Both the position numbers and the translations under genes were made by a program. DNA of 64,000 bases from Molossus alvarezi (Eukaryota; Chordata; Mammalia; Chiroptera; Molossidae), in NCBI GenBank assembly GCA_037176705.1, contig CM073890.1:102290591-102354590 (forward strand). The letters run 5' to 3'. This document shows, piece by piece, positions 46,367-59,097 of the stretch; position 1 is the stretch's first letter, and each line of letters opens with the position of its first letter. The notes under the pieces were generated by a model, which did not search any database, was not told the origin of the DNA, and worked only from the letters and a program-made list of their open reading frames with translations.

Positions 46367-46373
<7 letters not shown>
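46123..46373 (+). mobile_element. Ves SINE, young-looking, hairpin-tail subfamily
   Basis: The head is GCCCTGGCCAGTTTGGCTCAG with a clean GGTTAGAG and GGGTTCGGTTCCC. The tail hairpin ATCCTCGGGTGAGGAT at about 46346-46361 is followed by a 13-base A-run. The A-tail has grown a TA repeat; beyond it ATATATTATT repeats the upstream flank (46113-46122 and 46411-46420). Confidence 0.94.

Positions 46374-46418
<45 letters not shown>
46373..46418. repeat. (TA)n microsatellite seeded on a SINE tail
   Basis: About 22 TA units directly follow the A-tail of the Ves SINE. Confidence 0.95.
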
Positions 46419-46420
<2 letters not shown>

Positions 46421-47855
46421 TAAGTCAATAATAATAATCAATTAATTTATTTAATAAATAAGAAAAGTGCTTTATATCATCTCTCCTCCAAACCTGATCA
46501 CCTCCTCTCTTTTCAACCCATGCTGTATCCCACCCAAAATGTAGTGCTTTGGAATAACATCTATTTTATTCAAAATTTTGTGGTTTAGCAATTTGAGTTA
46601 TTAGTCTCAGCTGGGCTTATCCATACATGAGGTAAACTGATGGTCAATGAAAGGGCTCAATGTTTAGTTTTTGACTAAAATGACAGGGATTACTAGGCTA
46701 TTGGTCTCCCCTCACCTAGCAAATTATCCTGATTATTATCATCTGGTGGTTATAGGACAGGTTACAAGAACATCAAAAGATAGGATCAACCCCAACACAA
46801 ACAATTCTCAAGTCTTTGTATATGCCATGTTTATGATTGTCTCCTTGTTCAAATCACATTGGATGGGAAAGCCCATATATGGTATGTAAGTGCACAACCC
46901 ACTTAGGAGCTACATGGAAACATGAATATACAGGGTTACTAGTGTGACAATCAAGTATAGTCTGCTTCTAGCAGCAAAGGTTCACCTATCTCCCATGTAG
47001 ACCCACTCTCTCACAAAAACATCAAAAGTCTCATTTAATCAAAGAATCAGGCTTAAAGTCCTTAATCTTGCAATACACTGTTATACTGGATAAAAAAAGA
47101 CACCATGTTGAAATGACAATTTGTCTGCACCGTGCAAATCCAACTTATGATAGTGATACACAGATAGAACAACCACAGGAAATGCTCCCATTTGTGGAGG
47201 AGGAAAAAAAGAAAGAACCATAATTATTTGTTGATCCATAGCAATTCTGAAATTAAATTGGCAAATACATCACTGATGCCTATTCTAGGGAAAAGGATGC
47301 TCCTTGAACAGTTCTTATTCTATTTCCAAGGAGTGACTCTTCATATGTATTTCATGATTCTTGGCTCTAACCTCTGATAGTTCCTTTCTTTTTGATCCTC
47401 CGTAAATATTTCTGGACAGGTCATTGGAAAATAGTCCCATACAGCAATTTTTGTAGCTTACTTTCTTTTCATGAAGATGGAGCACAAGAAAATTTTTAGA
47501 CTTTGAACAGTTTTAGTACCTTTTAATTGAGACTTTTAATATTTGTGGTCATAACTCCATTAAAAACATGGTGGGGTTTCTACTTACCTGATTTATATGA
47601 CACTGTAATTCAAAAGCCGCCTTGAAAATCCTTTTGGAGAATTGCCTCTTTTTCCAGATTTATAACTGATACATTGAAGGTTTAGGCTGCAGTAGACTAA
47701 ATCTCTCAAGAAACCTAGAGAATTATTGTCTAACTGAGAGTAACTAAAAAATACTGGTTTTACTCCTTCAGAAGTCTTAACAAAATCTCACAGCCAAGCT
47801 GTTGATTTGATGTATTCCTTTAGATTGTATTTGGTTTTAATTTTTAAAACTTTAC
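46421..47855. other. unassigned DNA
   Basis: No gene recognised. 46640-47420 looks less AT-biased and may be an ancient repeat I cannot name; the 72-codon frame there has no motif. Confidence 0.4.
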
Positions 47856-47857
47856 CT

Positions 47858-48261
47858 TTGTATTCATTTGCTAAGGCTACCATAACAATGTACCACAGAA
47901 TGAGTGATTTTAACAACACAAATTATTTTTTTTACACTCCTGGAGGCTGAAAATCTGAAATCAAGTTGTCAGCAGGTTTTTTTTGTTTTGTTTTTTTTTC
48001 CTGAGGCTTCTCTACTTGGCTTATAGATAGCCATCTTCTTTCTATGTCTTCACATGGTTTTCCCTCAGTACCGGTCTGTGTCCAAATTTTCTCTTTTAAT
48101 TAAAGGTCACCAGTCATAAAGAATTAGTGGCTACCATAATGACTTAATTTGAGCTTAATTGCCTCTGTAAAGATTCTATTCTCAAAAATAGTCACATTCT
48201 AAGGTACTGGGAGCTAGGACTTCCACATGTAAACTTGGAGGGGACACAATTCAGCCCACAA
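47858..48261 (-). mobile_element. MaLR (MLT1-type) LTR
   Basis: Read on the minus strand it starts like MLT1 (GGCTGAATTGTGTCCCCTCC at plus 48238-48257), continues with CCCAGTACCTTAGAATGTGA and ends with TTGTTATGGTAGCCTTAGC (plus 47872-47890). A T-rich expansion lies at 47975-48000. Confidence 0.8.
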
Positions 48262-48385
48262 TAATTTTCATGTTGGATAAACTGAATAAAAGGAGTAATT
48301 TTATTTTTAATCAATCAGATTACATCCTCTTTATATTTCTTTAAAATTCTATTTCCTACCTGGTCATTACTTACTTTAGTTTTTA

Positions 48386-48388
<3 letters not shown>

Positions 48389-48448
<60 letters not shown>

Positions 48449-48449
48449 C
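48389..48449. repeat. Compound (TC)n(TA)n microsatellite
   Basis: About 17 TC units followed by about 13 TA units. Confidence 0.95.
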
Positions 48450-48725
48450 ATACTGTATCAGACATTTAAAAGCAACCAGCTTACCTCTTGAACATTTGTC
48501 TGCAGATGTTATTACCTAAATTCAAAAGTTCAGATGGTCCATTTTTTATCTTCCAAGTATCAGAGGCAAATGGTTTTCCAGTTATTCCCTCACTATGTAT
48601 CAGTAGTTGACATTTTACCTGCTTTCTATGGCAGTCTTCTCAGTAGTTTGCCAGTCTCTGCTTGCTACCTTGTAGCAAAGGCAATGCCACCATTTTAGGT
48701 TTTGTTGTAACAGAGCTTATTTCCT
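48450..48725. other. unassigned DNA
   Basis: No gene recognised. Confidence 0.35.
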
Positions 48726-48727
48726 TA

Positions 48728-48905
48728 TCAGTCATCTATAGCTCCATAGCAAACTATCTCAAAAGTTAGCTCCTTACAACAAGCTTTGGATTTAATCATG
48801 ATTCAGTTTGTCAGTTTGGGCTGGGCTCAACTGGTTGGGTCTTCTTTTGGGTGGGTTCATTATATCTTTGGTTTGTGGCCAGATGTGAGATGCATAGCTG
48901 ACTGT
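48728..48905 (-). mobile_element. Ancient LTR-like repeat fragment
   Basis: The stretch GTCATCTATAGCTCCATAGC, an ACAACAAGC region, then GATTCAGTTTGTCAGTTTGG and GCTGGGCTCAACTGG follow the order of a widespread mammalian interspersed repeat whose family I cannot fix. Confidence 0.45.
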
Positions 48906-48909
48906 GCTC

Positions 48910-49180
48910 TCTCCCCACCCCCTCTCTATCCCCTCCTCTTCTTTTCAAATCTATATTTAGTTTGTCAGACTGCAATTTCTACTGCAATTTTTTGTTTCCA
49001 ATTTTGTGGTATCCTTTTCTTATGTTTATTTATCTAATATGCCAGGATTTTTATTTTAATGACATTATTACATTTACAAAGCATTTTTATAAATATTATT
49101 TTATGCATAATAATTAACTAATATTTTAACTTCTAAATTCAGAATCACTATTTAAATAATGTTATAAATTATTTAATGAT
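48910..49180. other. unassigned AT-rich DNA
   Basis: No gene recognised. Confidence 0.35.
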
Positions 49181-49290
49181 TTATTTATTTTTCACATTTA
49201 GTTTTTTTTGTATTGTTGAAAGTATTACTTATGTCCCCCTTTTTCCCCTATTGACTTCCTCCTCCCCGCTCCCACCCCCCTCTCATTATA
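49180..49290 (-). mobile_element. Probable L1 3' UTR fragment
   Basis: CCCCCTTTTTCCCCTATTGAC and the C-rich stretch after it resemble, on the minus strand, the G-rich 3' UTR end of the L1s here. Short and uncertain. Confidence 0.35.
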
Positions 49291-51900
49291 TCATAGGACC
49301 AGCAACAATAGGAATATGATTGTGTATATAAGTTGTTATTGGAGTATGATAAGTAGCTTCTCAGTGATGTAATTTAATGAATGCAGTCCACATGTATGTG
49401 GCAGAGAACTGGTAGGCTAGTGTAGAACTTAGAATGGATGGAGGCACGTCCGAAGGACCTGCTGCAGAGTTTCCTACCTTTCGCACTAGTATGCTGCCAT
49501 TTCCTAGCTCATCAGCAGCAGCGCAACAGTTAGGAACACGCTGTCAATGATATGCACCGTTTGCACTGGAGAAATACAGATAAATTGAATATAGAAAGTA
49601 GACTGTGTGATTTGCTCAGTAAGTCAACCAACTGCTATGATCTATGCTCCCTTACTAACTAAAATAAATAAACAAATTGCTCGGTAAGCACATAATAAGA
49701 AATAATCTAGTTGGCTAAATTAACAATTTCAGTCAATTCCATTTTATTATTCTGTCTCTAGACAGTTTGATTATATTTAGCATGTTGCAGTTAAATGCTC
49801 TCAGAAACTAATTAATATTCTAATTCAAAGCTTGCTCTGATTTTGAACATACTGAGTGACTTCTGGATAAGGCAAAATACTTAAATCAACAAAATTGCAT
49901 TTAACACTAGGGAGCTTCTTTTTGACAAACCTGTGCCAATAAAAGTAGCAATTGTTCTCTTTTTTTTTGTCCTCATCAAATGTTTTTTGTTTTTTTTTAA
50001 TATGCTTTGATTTTTTTAAAGCTCAAAAGACTAATTTACTATGTGTCATGACAGTTAATATTTGATATATACATAATTTATTTCTTAGTAATAACAACAA
50101 TATCCTTTTGGATAGCATTCCTGTGGATTAACTTATTACCTATGAATCGGTATTAATATCCAACAGTGTTATATAAAGGTATTAAATAAAATTTTAAACC
50201 ATGGATGTAAAGATAAACATGCCTTTTTTACTTTTTTACCTTTAAGGGACATCTAACACCAAAGTAGTGATTCATGGAAAGAGATTTAAGTTAGTATTCA
50301 TAGACCTGTATCTTTAATTATTAGTTACCACCTGCCTAAGTTTTTAAAGAACACACTGAATATTTATTCATAAATTTGCATGAAATAGTCACTCAATTTA
50401 CATGCCCTTATTAATCTTTTTCTTATTTACAGGAACTGTATGAAGCCCTGGGATAAATCATAGGTAACATGCAAACCTGCATATATATATCATGGTATGG
50501 AACCCACTCTTTTCTCTAGTGATAATAGCTAGCAACTGAAGAATAATCCCTCAATTTTCTGCTATTCTCTATGGATGGTCAAATTGAAATAGAGACAATG
50601 TGATTTATCAAATGGCAGTGAATATTATATAATTTTTTTGTTAAAAATAAGATATTCTTTAAAAAGTAAAATATTAGGAGTTAACAAAGCAATGCTAAAA
50701 TTAAAGCTTTCTAAAAACCAATGAAGTATCATGAAAAAATTAAGTAAAGTTTAAGAACCAATATAGAAGATTAAATAATTGGCTAAAAATATACTGTGAT
50801 TAGAGAACAAAGAAAAAGGAGAGGAAGACTATTCAGAGATGTAACGTATAATAATTTACATTTTCTGGCCCACAAAAATCTGTATTTCACTTCCCTTGAA
50901 TGTGGACTCTGAATTTAATGCCTAGTGAACACCTATGAATGTCTCACTCTTCGTCTAAGCAAACGATGGCCTGAAGGCCAAATCTGTCCCAACACCTGTT
51001 TTTGTACAGCGTGCAAAAATAAAAAGCTTTTTCTAAATTGTTATATTATAAATGGTTATCTAAGTACCTACATAATACCTTAAACATTGCCTCTTGGTTA
51101 AGTAACCTAAAATATTTATTCTCTGGTTCTTTAAGAAAACATTTGTCCACCTCTCATCTAGAGGAATCAAGATACAGAATTTCCCACAGGGATTGAGTCT
51201 GGATGATACCCGAGTAATCTGCCTACCAAAATGGGGAATCGTGTCAGGTGGGAAACCTGCTCTCCATGACAGAGATGGACAACTATCTGACATCAACAAA
51301 CAAATCTAACAAACTGAGAAACATTCCAAAGTATGGCAACCAGATTAATGCATGTCCTTAGATGTCCTGTGAGACTACTCAGGTCCTAAAAACCTATTAG
51401 AAAGTTACCTCTAATGCAAAGGGAACTTGGCAGATACAACTGTGGGAGAGAAGCAAACTTGTCTCTCCCTAGTCTCAAGATGCTTTCAGCTAATCATCAG
51501 ATAGACATGAAAGATTAGCAAGAAAAAATAACCAAATTTCATACATACATATGTCTGGGAATTGGCATAGGTGAAAGAGTCGGAGGACCACAGGTGCACA
51601 GAAGGTCAGAGTTAGAAAGGGAGTTAGGTAGGCACATTGGTCTGAATTAGGGATGAAGTGATGCACTCTGGGCTTCAGGAGGCAATGCAGGGAGAGAACA
51701 TGTTCAATAGTGATCAGTTTGTCCTGCCATAGAAATAGGTAAAAAGTCATTTCTGGTGATAAATCTTACTGTGGACCAGGCTCCTAACTGAAGTCCTGCT
51801 AGATAGTTATGGGGAAAGTAGAAGTTTCTCCTGAGCCCTCAGGTGTCAGTTGCCTTTAGTTCAAAGTAATCTACATACCACTGAGGCGCACCTTGGTGTG
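49291..51900. other. unassigned DNA
   Basis: No gene recognised. 49295-49580 is GC-richer with scattered CpGs and is not AT-rich background, but I could not identify it. Open frames at 51060-51299 and 51490-51750 have no motif. Confidence 0.4.
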
Positions 51901-51959
51901 GCTCATTCTGAACGCCCACATAATTGAGGTTCAGGACCTTGAGAGGGAGAGATCATTTT

Positions 51960-52400
51960 GGATTCTACAGATTGGTCCAATCTAATTGATTGAGTCCTTA
52001 AATCTGAATCTTTCCTGAGTGAGTGAGAAAGACAACATGAAAGAAGGAAAGATTTGAACTTGGAGAGAAATTGGCCCCCACGGTTGCTGGCTTTCAAAAT
52101 GGAGCATTGAAGACGGAGACAGAGCCAAGGAATGCGGGTGGTCTACAGCCTGAGAACAGTCCTCCGCTGACTGCCAGCAAGGAACCAGGCTTTTGAGTCC
52201 AACAAGATCAAGGAACTGAACTCCGTCGATGACCTGAGTGGGCAGGAGACAGTTCCGAGTCCAGAGTCTCCAAGACGGGGGCACAGCCCTGCAGACACCA
52301 TGCTTTTAGCCCTGTGAGACCTGCATCAGGATTCTGACCTCCAGAGCCGGGATGCTATACACGTGTGCTGCTTGAGGCCTTGACATAGGTGGTATTTTGC
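51960..52400 (+). mobile_element. MaLR-type LTR
   Basis: TTGGTCCAATCTAATTGATT, a GTTGCTGGCTTTCAAAATGG region, GGAATGCGGGTGGTCTACAG, GACTGCCAGCAAGGAACCAG, AACTGAACTCCGTCGATGAC and a CCCTGTGAGACC region follow MaLR/MLT1 order. The overlapping open frames (51903-52284) are antisense readings of it. Confidence 0.65.
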
Positions 52401-52404
52401 TAAG

Positions 52405-54160
52405 ACATCAATAGGAAACATACACACACTATCAATTTTTTCTTACAAATAAAACGATAAATATATGAAAGGATAAACTAGATTGAACAGTGCGGGGGAG
52501 GGGTTGTGTATGAAGGCATTCTTCCTGAATGAGTGACATGTAGACTCATGATTTAAATGTGAATTGCTTTTTAAATAAAGAAAGAAAGGTTGCAGAGAAT
52601 GCCTTAGGTCAGTGGGTGAACATTACATTCTCCCAGAACGAAAAAGCAACCAGTGAGGCTGAACCAATTGATGATATTCAATAAACAACAAACTAAATAT
52701 TTAATCATATGCCTCAAGTTCTAAGCATTTCTGTACCAGCTACTATCCCTTTCTTCAAGTCCTTTCATCACCATTAATTTCCATGAAAATCAAAACAAAA
52801 AAGAGAAAGGACAGTAGGGTAGAGAATATACTCTCTTATTTATGTTGCTTTGTAATAACTTATTTACCAGGAGAATTACAGAATGTAAATGCTACGCAGA
52901 GCCTGAGAAATAATTTAGAACATTTCCTTTTCATGTAGACAAGAGATCGACTTAGAGAAGGCAAAAATTGACTTTCAAAGATTATGTTACTATCAGATTT
53001 GTAAGACACTGTTGTGATTTCAATCGTTTTGCTTTATGTCAGCCAGCCGTCCATCTTTCTACCTCTTTTTAAACTCCGTTTACTGTGTGATTTTTTTAAT
53101 TGTTGAAAATTCAGCAAAAAGTGTTCAATTTAGTCTCTACAACATTGCTTCTTTAATCTCCTGTGGCAACTTGTTCCATAAACACACGCATTCATTCTCC
53201 CTCACCTATTAAGTGAATCACTTTGGGGCGCAATTAAAGAACAGAAAAAAATGCTGCTCTAAATGGTGGCTTGAAAGAAAATAACTAATCTTTGTAATTA
53301 AACTGAATTTTTTTTCCCCAAAGAGTTCTTTACCTCAGACCAAGGCTTCCTACTGCTAAAAAGTAAATTACTTTAGAAGTATTCTGGGCATCCGAAGTCT
53401 TGTCTCCGACTCACGGGGACACAGAGTCTCCAGCACATGGCCCCAGGGACTGCTCCCCTTCTGAACAGATGCTCATGTTTCATGCAATTTAGCTATAGAT
53501 ATGGTAATGAAACAATTTTATTTAACTTGAGTCTAAAAGGGAGTCACAACCTGCGAGACTTGATAATGTTTAAATTGAAACTGCCTTCAGGGTATAAAAA
53601 TTGACACAGTCTAAAGTTGTTTAAAATGTACACAGTACTTAAAATGTTTTTTTGTAGATAAAAACAGTCTTCGCTTTTATCTGTATTTGATGTGAAGTTT
53701 TAATCATTCAAACCATATCATAATTTGGCGTGGCAGAAACAAGCGATATTGTTTTATTGTTGTTGTTTGTGGATATCACATTTTTCAAAGAAGCAATGTC
53801 TGATAAGAAGCATGCATATTTTAAAATAAGATAGCATAACTGAGGAACTGCAAAGTATCTCGTGAAGTGACTTTTTCTATGCAATTCTTTACACGCGGGT
53901 TCAGAGAGAAATGCATCTTGATGAATCTGTGGTTTCAAAGGACTGATGTTCACATTCCTTGGACAAGAAAAGAAGGAATATAAAATGTCCTTCAAGGCTG
54001 TGTTGCTTCCTTTCTGACAGCGCTGGCCAAGCTGAAGTGCCCGGAAAAATGGTGCCCTCTCTGGCTATCGTCAGGAGTCAACTAGCGTGTCTACAGACAG
54101 ATGGTAAGGAGACCCAGCTAGCTTCTAAAAAGAACTTGACATTTTCTTTAAAAAAAAAAA
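52405..54160. other. unassigned DNA
   Basis: No gene recognised. The 95-codon minus frame at 53708-53995 has no recognisable domain. Confidence 0.4.
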
Positions 54161-54162
54161 AA

Positions 54163-54378
54163 GTATTTTTCTCTTTATTGATTTTAGAGAGAGATGAAGG
54201 AAGAGGAAGAGAGAGAGAGAGAAACATCGATGAGAGAGGACATCAATTGGCCGCGTCCTGCATGCCCTTCACTGGAGATCGGCCCACAACCTGGGCCTGT
54301 GTCCTGACCGGGAATCAAACTGACGGGAGACCTCTTGGTGCATGGGTTGATGCTCAACCACTGAGCCACACCAGCCAG
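54163..54378 (-). mobile_element. Ves SINE (older subfamily)
   Basis: TTTATTGATTTTAGAGAGAG at left, GA-rich middle, head ending CCACACCAGCCAG. Interrupts plus-strand open frames here, which are therefore artefacts. Confidence 0.9.
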
Positions 54379-54379
54379 A

Positions 54380-55580
54380 AATTTTTAGTTATTTTTTTAA
54401 AAGTCCCTTTTACATGTGTGCCAAACTTCAAGTTGTATAAATGATGACAAGGAGAAGAGTAAAAATGGAAAATGGAGACAAAGAAGGAACTAGATTAAAG
54501 TGAGAAGCAGCTGATTTCTATAAATGTATATTATGCACATATTCATAACATCTTCAGAAATAAATCTTATATTATTTCATGCTTCTTTTGATTTACAATG
54601 GAGTTTCTTACTGGGGAAATATAAATGGCTTTATTTTACACTGAACAGAAACATACAATTAACAAATTTTGTGATATTAAAAAGTTAAGCAAATGAATAT
54701 TTATAGACAGAATCAAATTTATGACTTTTCCAAGTGTACTCTCAAATTAAGAAAATTAATATCTAAACAAAACTAGAGCTGGGAACACAAATTGTAAGTA
54801 TCTCTAAATATCCAATTGGTAGAGCTATGTACAAGGGGAAAGACAGAGCAGCTAAAAAACTTCCTCCCTGTGGAAACATGAAGAGTAATGAATACATGTG
54901 CTCTTAACACTTATGATTTTACCATAATTATAAACATGTGCCTGCCTTCTTACTATAGTCTTCTAGTCAGTAAGATCATCAAGAGTTTAAGCAAAAAAGA
55001 AAGTGCATTGACATTTTAAATAAAAAGGCAAGGAAGGGAAGCTTCAGATATCTCTGGATACAAATCTAAAGGTGTTGGGGATGCTAAACCCAAATTCCAC
55101 TCTGGAAATTCAAAGAAATTTCCTTTTCCTTTTCCTTTTGCTTTTCTGGGTTCCAGCATCACGGTATCTCCCAGGGTCCGCGGGAATGGGCAGTTTAAGT
55201 GAATATTGTCTCCTCTTAGACACTGGGGGGCTCTTTGGAGGCAGCAGAGCCCACAGCTACTTGAATTTCCATTTCCACCATGGCTCCTGATACCAAGCTG
55301 GAATAACAGGATTTATTTTGACATGAAATTGTCCTTTACAAAGTTCAGTTCTCTGTGTCTGCCAAGAATGATCTCAGCTATGATTAATCAAATTTCTAAA
55401 AGTTAGGCAAGCAGCTCATACCATCAACTTCAGTGTTAAAGGTAGTATTCCAACCTGAGACAGATCCATCCCCCTCAGGTGTGTCTCCTCACTTCTTTGC
55501 TCTGATTTCAGACACATGATGGGGGAAATAAGAACACAGTCCTGTTGGCAGCAATTGCCTTGTCTGAAAATGGGAAATTA
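54380..55580. other. unassigned DNA
   Basis: No gene recognised. A TTTTCC repeat is visible near 55120-55140. Confidence 0.4.
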
Positions 55581-55587
55581 AAATTAT

Positions 55588-55815
55588 AAAACATTTAGCT
55601 GACATTTGCTAAGCACTTGCTAAAAATCCCAGGTACTCTGCTAAATACTTTGTGTACCTTATTTAATCTCCTCAGTGACCACTGTCATGGAGAAGAAACT
55701 AAGATTCTAAAAGGACAAATGAACCATCAAAAATAACACAGGTAACAAATAGCAGAGATGGAATTAGAATCCAAATCTGTCTTCCAAAATGCAATCACTG
55801 CTCTGCTCTCAGGGT
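55588..55815 (+). mobile_element. MIR SINE
   Basis: ACATTTGCTAAGCACTTGCT, ATTTAATCTCCTCAGTGACC, then GAGAAGAAACTAAGATTCTA and TCCAAATCTGTCTTCCAAAA follow the MIR core order well. Confidence 0.75.
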
Positions 55816-55851
55816 ACAAGAAGATCTTCAGTTCTTGCCTTGTGTTTATCT

Positions 55852-56081
55852 CCCTGTTTTTTTTTTAATCCTTACCGAGGACACTTTTGCATTTATCTTT
55901 AGATAGAGCAGAAGGGAGAGAGGGAGGAAGAGAGAGAAAGAAATATCAATGTGAGAGAGTCACATCGACTGGTTGCCACCCACACGACCCCACCGGGGCC
56001 AGGGAGGTATGTGCCCTTAGTGGGAACCAAACCCAGGACTCTCTGATCTGCGCCAACCACTGAGGCAAACTGGCCAGGGCA
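55852..56081 (-). mobile_element. Ves SINE (hairpin-tail subfamily)
   Basis: Tail hairpin ATCCTTACCGAGGAC at 55867-55881, GA-rich middle, head ending ACTGGCCAGGGC. TGTGTTTATCT is duplicated at 55841-55851 and 56082-56092. Confidence 0.92.
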
Positions 56082-56239
56082 TGTGTTTATCTTTAAAGTG
56101 CAAATAATGATACATTTGTTCGTTCACTCTCTTGATATATCATAACAGTAGAGCAATGTGTATATAGTATCCTATAATTTGTATAAAAAAATTTGCTCCA
56201 CTGTTGTGTTTATGTATATTGATCTATATTTATAGCTTC

Positions 56240-56282
<43 letters not shown>

Positions 56283-56292
56283 ATCTATCTAT
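56240..56292. repeat. (ATCT)n tetranucleotide microsatellite
   Basis: About 13 ATCT units, with one break near 56281. Confidence 0.95.
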
Positions 56293-56294
56293 GA

Positions 56295-56750
56295 GGTTAT
56301 ACATCTTTATTTGGATTGTCCAGTAACATTCTGAACCAAGAATTCAATTTTTCATAAGTCTCACTCAAAATTTATCCTCATTATTACACGCCTTTACTCC
56401 ATGTGGTCTTGGAGAGGCTTTAAATCACTATACCTTCCTCCCCTTCTTGTCACAGGAGATAGCAAATGTGCCAGTCATGCAGACAATAACTTTTACCATA
56501 ATTACATTGATTAGCCAATCAGAATGCTTCCCTTTTTACATACAAAGATGAGATGCAGGAAATTCTCACTTCTCTGGGGACCACAGCAAAACCAAACCAA
56601 AACAAAAGCAAAACAAAAAAACCCAGGCGATATAAATAAACCTTGAACACTTTGTGTTCATACCTCCTGCTGCCTTCTCACTCTGCTGAGAAGAAAACCA
56701 ATTTACAGTATGTGAGAATAAAACTAACACAGATAGAAAAATACTCAAGT
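56295..56750. other. unassigned DNA
   Basis: No gene recognised; an A/C-rich stretch (AAACCAAAAC type) lies at 56588-56622. Confidence 0.4.
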
Positions 56751-56754
56751 TATT

Positions 56755-57222
56755 TGTATTCATTTCTTATGATTGCTATAACAAAGTACCACAAACTGGG
56801 ACCTTAAAACAAGATGCATTTATTTTCTTACATTTCTGAGGACTAGAAGTCTGAAATCAAGGTGTTTTCAAGGCTCTGCTTTCTTTGAAACCTATAGGGG
56901 ATCCCTTCCTTTCCTCTTCCTACCTCTAGTTTCCTAGCAACCTCTGGCATCCCTTTGCGTGCAGCTGCTTAACTCGGTCTCAGCCTTTGTTATGACATAG
57001 TACGCTCCATGTTCATCTGTCTTCACATGGGCATCTTCTTATAAGGACAGCAGTCATATTGAAATAGGAACACATTCTATTTCAGAATGGCCTTGTCTTA
57101 ACTTATTACATCTGAAGTGACCTCGTTTCCAAATAAGGTCACATTCCGAGATACTATGGATAAGGACTTCAACATATCTGTTTCCTTTAAGGAAATGGGG
57201 GCACAATTCAACTCAGAACAAG
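56755..57222 (-). mobile_element. MaLR (MLT1-type) LTR
   Basis: Minus strand: GAGTTGAATTGTGCCCCCAT (plus 57195-57214), then a CGGAATGTGACCTTATTTGG stretch and, at the end, the region with TTTGTTATAGCAATCATAAG. Complete and well ordered. Confidence 0.8.
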
Positions 57223-57225
57223 GAG

Positions 57226-57525
57226 AAGAAGAGGTAGAAAAAATGGTTTTAAACGTCTAGGCCTGCTGCCAATCTAATCTTGAACACCCCAGTTACAAGA
57301 GCTGAAACATTATATCTATTTCTAACCTGTAAAACTTTGTTACCTCTGTTAAATGACAAACTCCTCAAAGACAAGAGGTCCTAACCTGGTATGAGAACAT
57401 TTAGGGATAGACAAGTTGGAGTTGAGTTTTCAATCCATCATTATTGGAATTATACCCTTAGGCACATCACCCTTGTTTTGTGAGATTCAGCCCACTCGCC
57501 CACTCCTGTGTCAATGGGGATAAAA
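57226..57525. other. unassigned DNA
   Basis: No gene recognised. Confidence 0.35.
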
Positions 57526-57534
57526 CCACGGTCT

Positions 57535-57720
57535 TACTCTGCTCTGGCATCTGTGACAAACCTCCATAGACTGGGTGGCCTCACAATCAAGCATTTGTCT
57601 CTCGTAGCTCTGGACACTGGGAATCCAAGATTAAGCCTTGGAAGATTTGAGTTCTGGTGAGAACCAACTCCCTGACTTACAGACAGCCATTTTCTTGCTG
57701 TGTCCTCACATGGTGGAAAA
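57535..57720 (-). mobile_element. MaLR (MLT1-type) LTR fragment
   Basis: CTCCATAGACTGGGTGGCCT, GACAGCCATTTTCTTGCTGT and GTCCTCACATGGTGGAAAAA are the 3' half of an MLT1-like LTR read on the minus strand. Confidence 0.65.
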
Positions 57721-57724
57721 AGCT

Positions 57725-58210
57725 AGTTTATTACTAATTAAATAATTGTAATACACCTCCTTTACATGTCTCATCACAGGCAATTCTACTTTGTATAACC
57801 AATGAACTCTGCCTTTTTCCAGAGGCAATCAATCTGGTTTTGCCAAATGTAAGCTATGATTTCATGATTCACCCTTAGTTCTAGAGTAAGGTGTTATGTA
57901 TGAATGAAACTTTTATTAATAAAACTAGGATCCAAGATCCCCGAAGGCTCTGTTACTTTTAGGAATGGGTGGAGAGCCACGAGTCCTACATTTCTACTCT
58001 TTTAACTCCACTGGCAAACAACTTTGGGGGGTGATTATCCTTTCTTAGTTTAGGGTTTCTAACAGTACATTTCAAAGTCCTCTAACATCAAATAATCTGA
58101 GACAATTTATTAAAAATACAGTGTCTCTTGCTCAATCTCCAACCTATAGAATAACAATCTCTGAGCTAATTTATGGAATTCATTTATGTGAGATTAGTGT
58201 CCTCATGGTA
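57725..58210. other. unassigned DNA
   Basis: No gene recognised. Confidence 0.35.
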
Positions 58211-58214
58211 ACTA

Positions 58215-58565
58215 CAGGCAGGTAATTGCATGGATGAATTTGAAGGACTTATGTACATTAAATGAGAGAAACCCAACTCAAAAGGTCGCATGCTTCCATT
58301 TATATGACATTCAGGACAAGAAACAATTGTGGAGACAGAAAGCAGATTGGTGTCTGCCAGGGACTGGAGTAGTGGGGACGTCTTGGCTGCAAAGGAGTAT
58401 GAGGAAATACATGTTTGGGGGTTGAGGAGAGGGTAGGTCGGGTTGTTCTAGATCTTAATTGAACTGGAGATTACTTGGCTGTATTCATTCATGAAAACGC
58501 ACAGAACTGTAAACACAAAGTCACTATCTTAGCATGTACAATATACATTTTAAAGAATGAGTTAA
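58215..58565 (+). mobile_element. Old L1 (L1M-type) 3' end
   Basis: CATTTATATGACATTCAGGA, the GTGGAGACAGAAAGCAGATT stretch, TGCCAGGGACTGGAG, then GCACAGAACTGTAAACAC near the end follow the ORF2 end and 3' UTR order of old L1 subfamilies. The 63-codon frame across it belongs to this repeat. Confidence 0.75.
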
Positions 58566-58569
58566 ACTA

Positions 58570-59090
58570 CTCGAATGTGTCTATTTTCCCTTATAACCAC
58601 TGAAATTCATGTTGCTGCTACATTCTTTGACCCAGATAATTTAAATTAGTGTATTTGATTTTAGGTTATATTGGTTAACTTAGACCATGCCTTTCATTTT
58701 CATATTGAATGATGTCTTATTTCGTGCTTTCAACTTTTCCTGGTAACAAACTTATGATTCATGTTTTGGTTTTGTTTAGACTTCCCTCATATCACTTGGC
58801 CCATGACTTTATATACAATGTTACAGAATTACTTCCTTTTACGTATGTCTTTTGTATTCAGCATTGAGTTGGGAATATTTACATACCCACTATACAATTC
58901 TTATTCTTTTTATAGGTAAGTTTAATACCTTTCCCACACCGATTACTGTAAGATGAAAAACTGTACAATCATATTTCTTCTTTGTGGCATATTGAACTCA
59001 GAGAAGTAGGAAAATGATTAATAGATCACATTGGGGCTTTCTTCACTATTAAAATAATCTGCAGTTTTTTTGTGTGTGTTTGTTTGTTTT
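58570..59090. other. unassigned AT-rich DNA
   Basis: No gene recognised. Confidence 0.35.
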
Positions 59091-59097
59091 CTATCAG

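Noticed and set aside
51903..52284. Minus-strand frames of 64 and 100 codons
   Set aside because: They are antisense to a MaLR-type LTR.
53959..54444. 161-codon plus-strand frame
   Set aside because: More than half of it is a reverse-oriented Ves SINE and its tail; the remaining part shows no domain.
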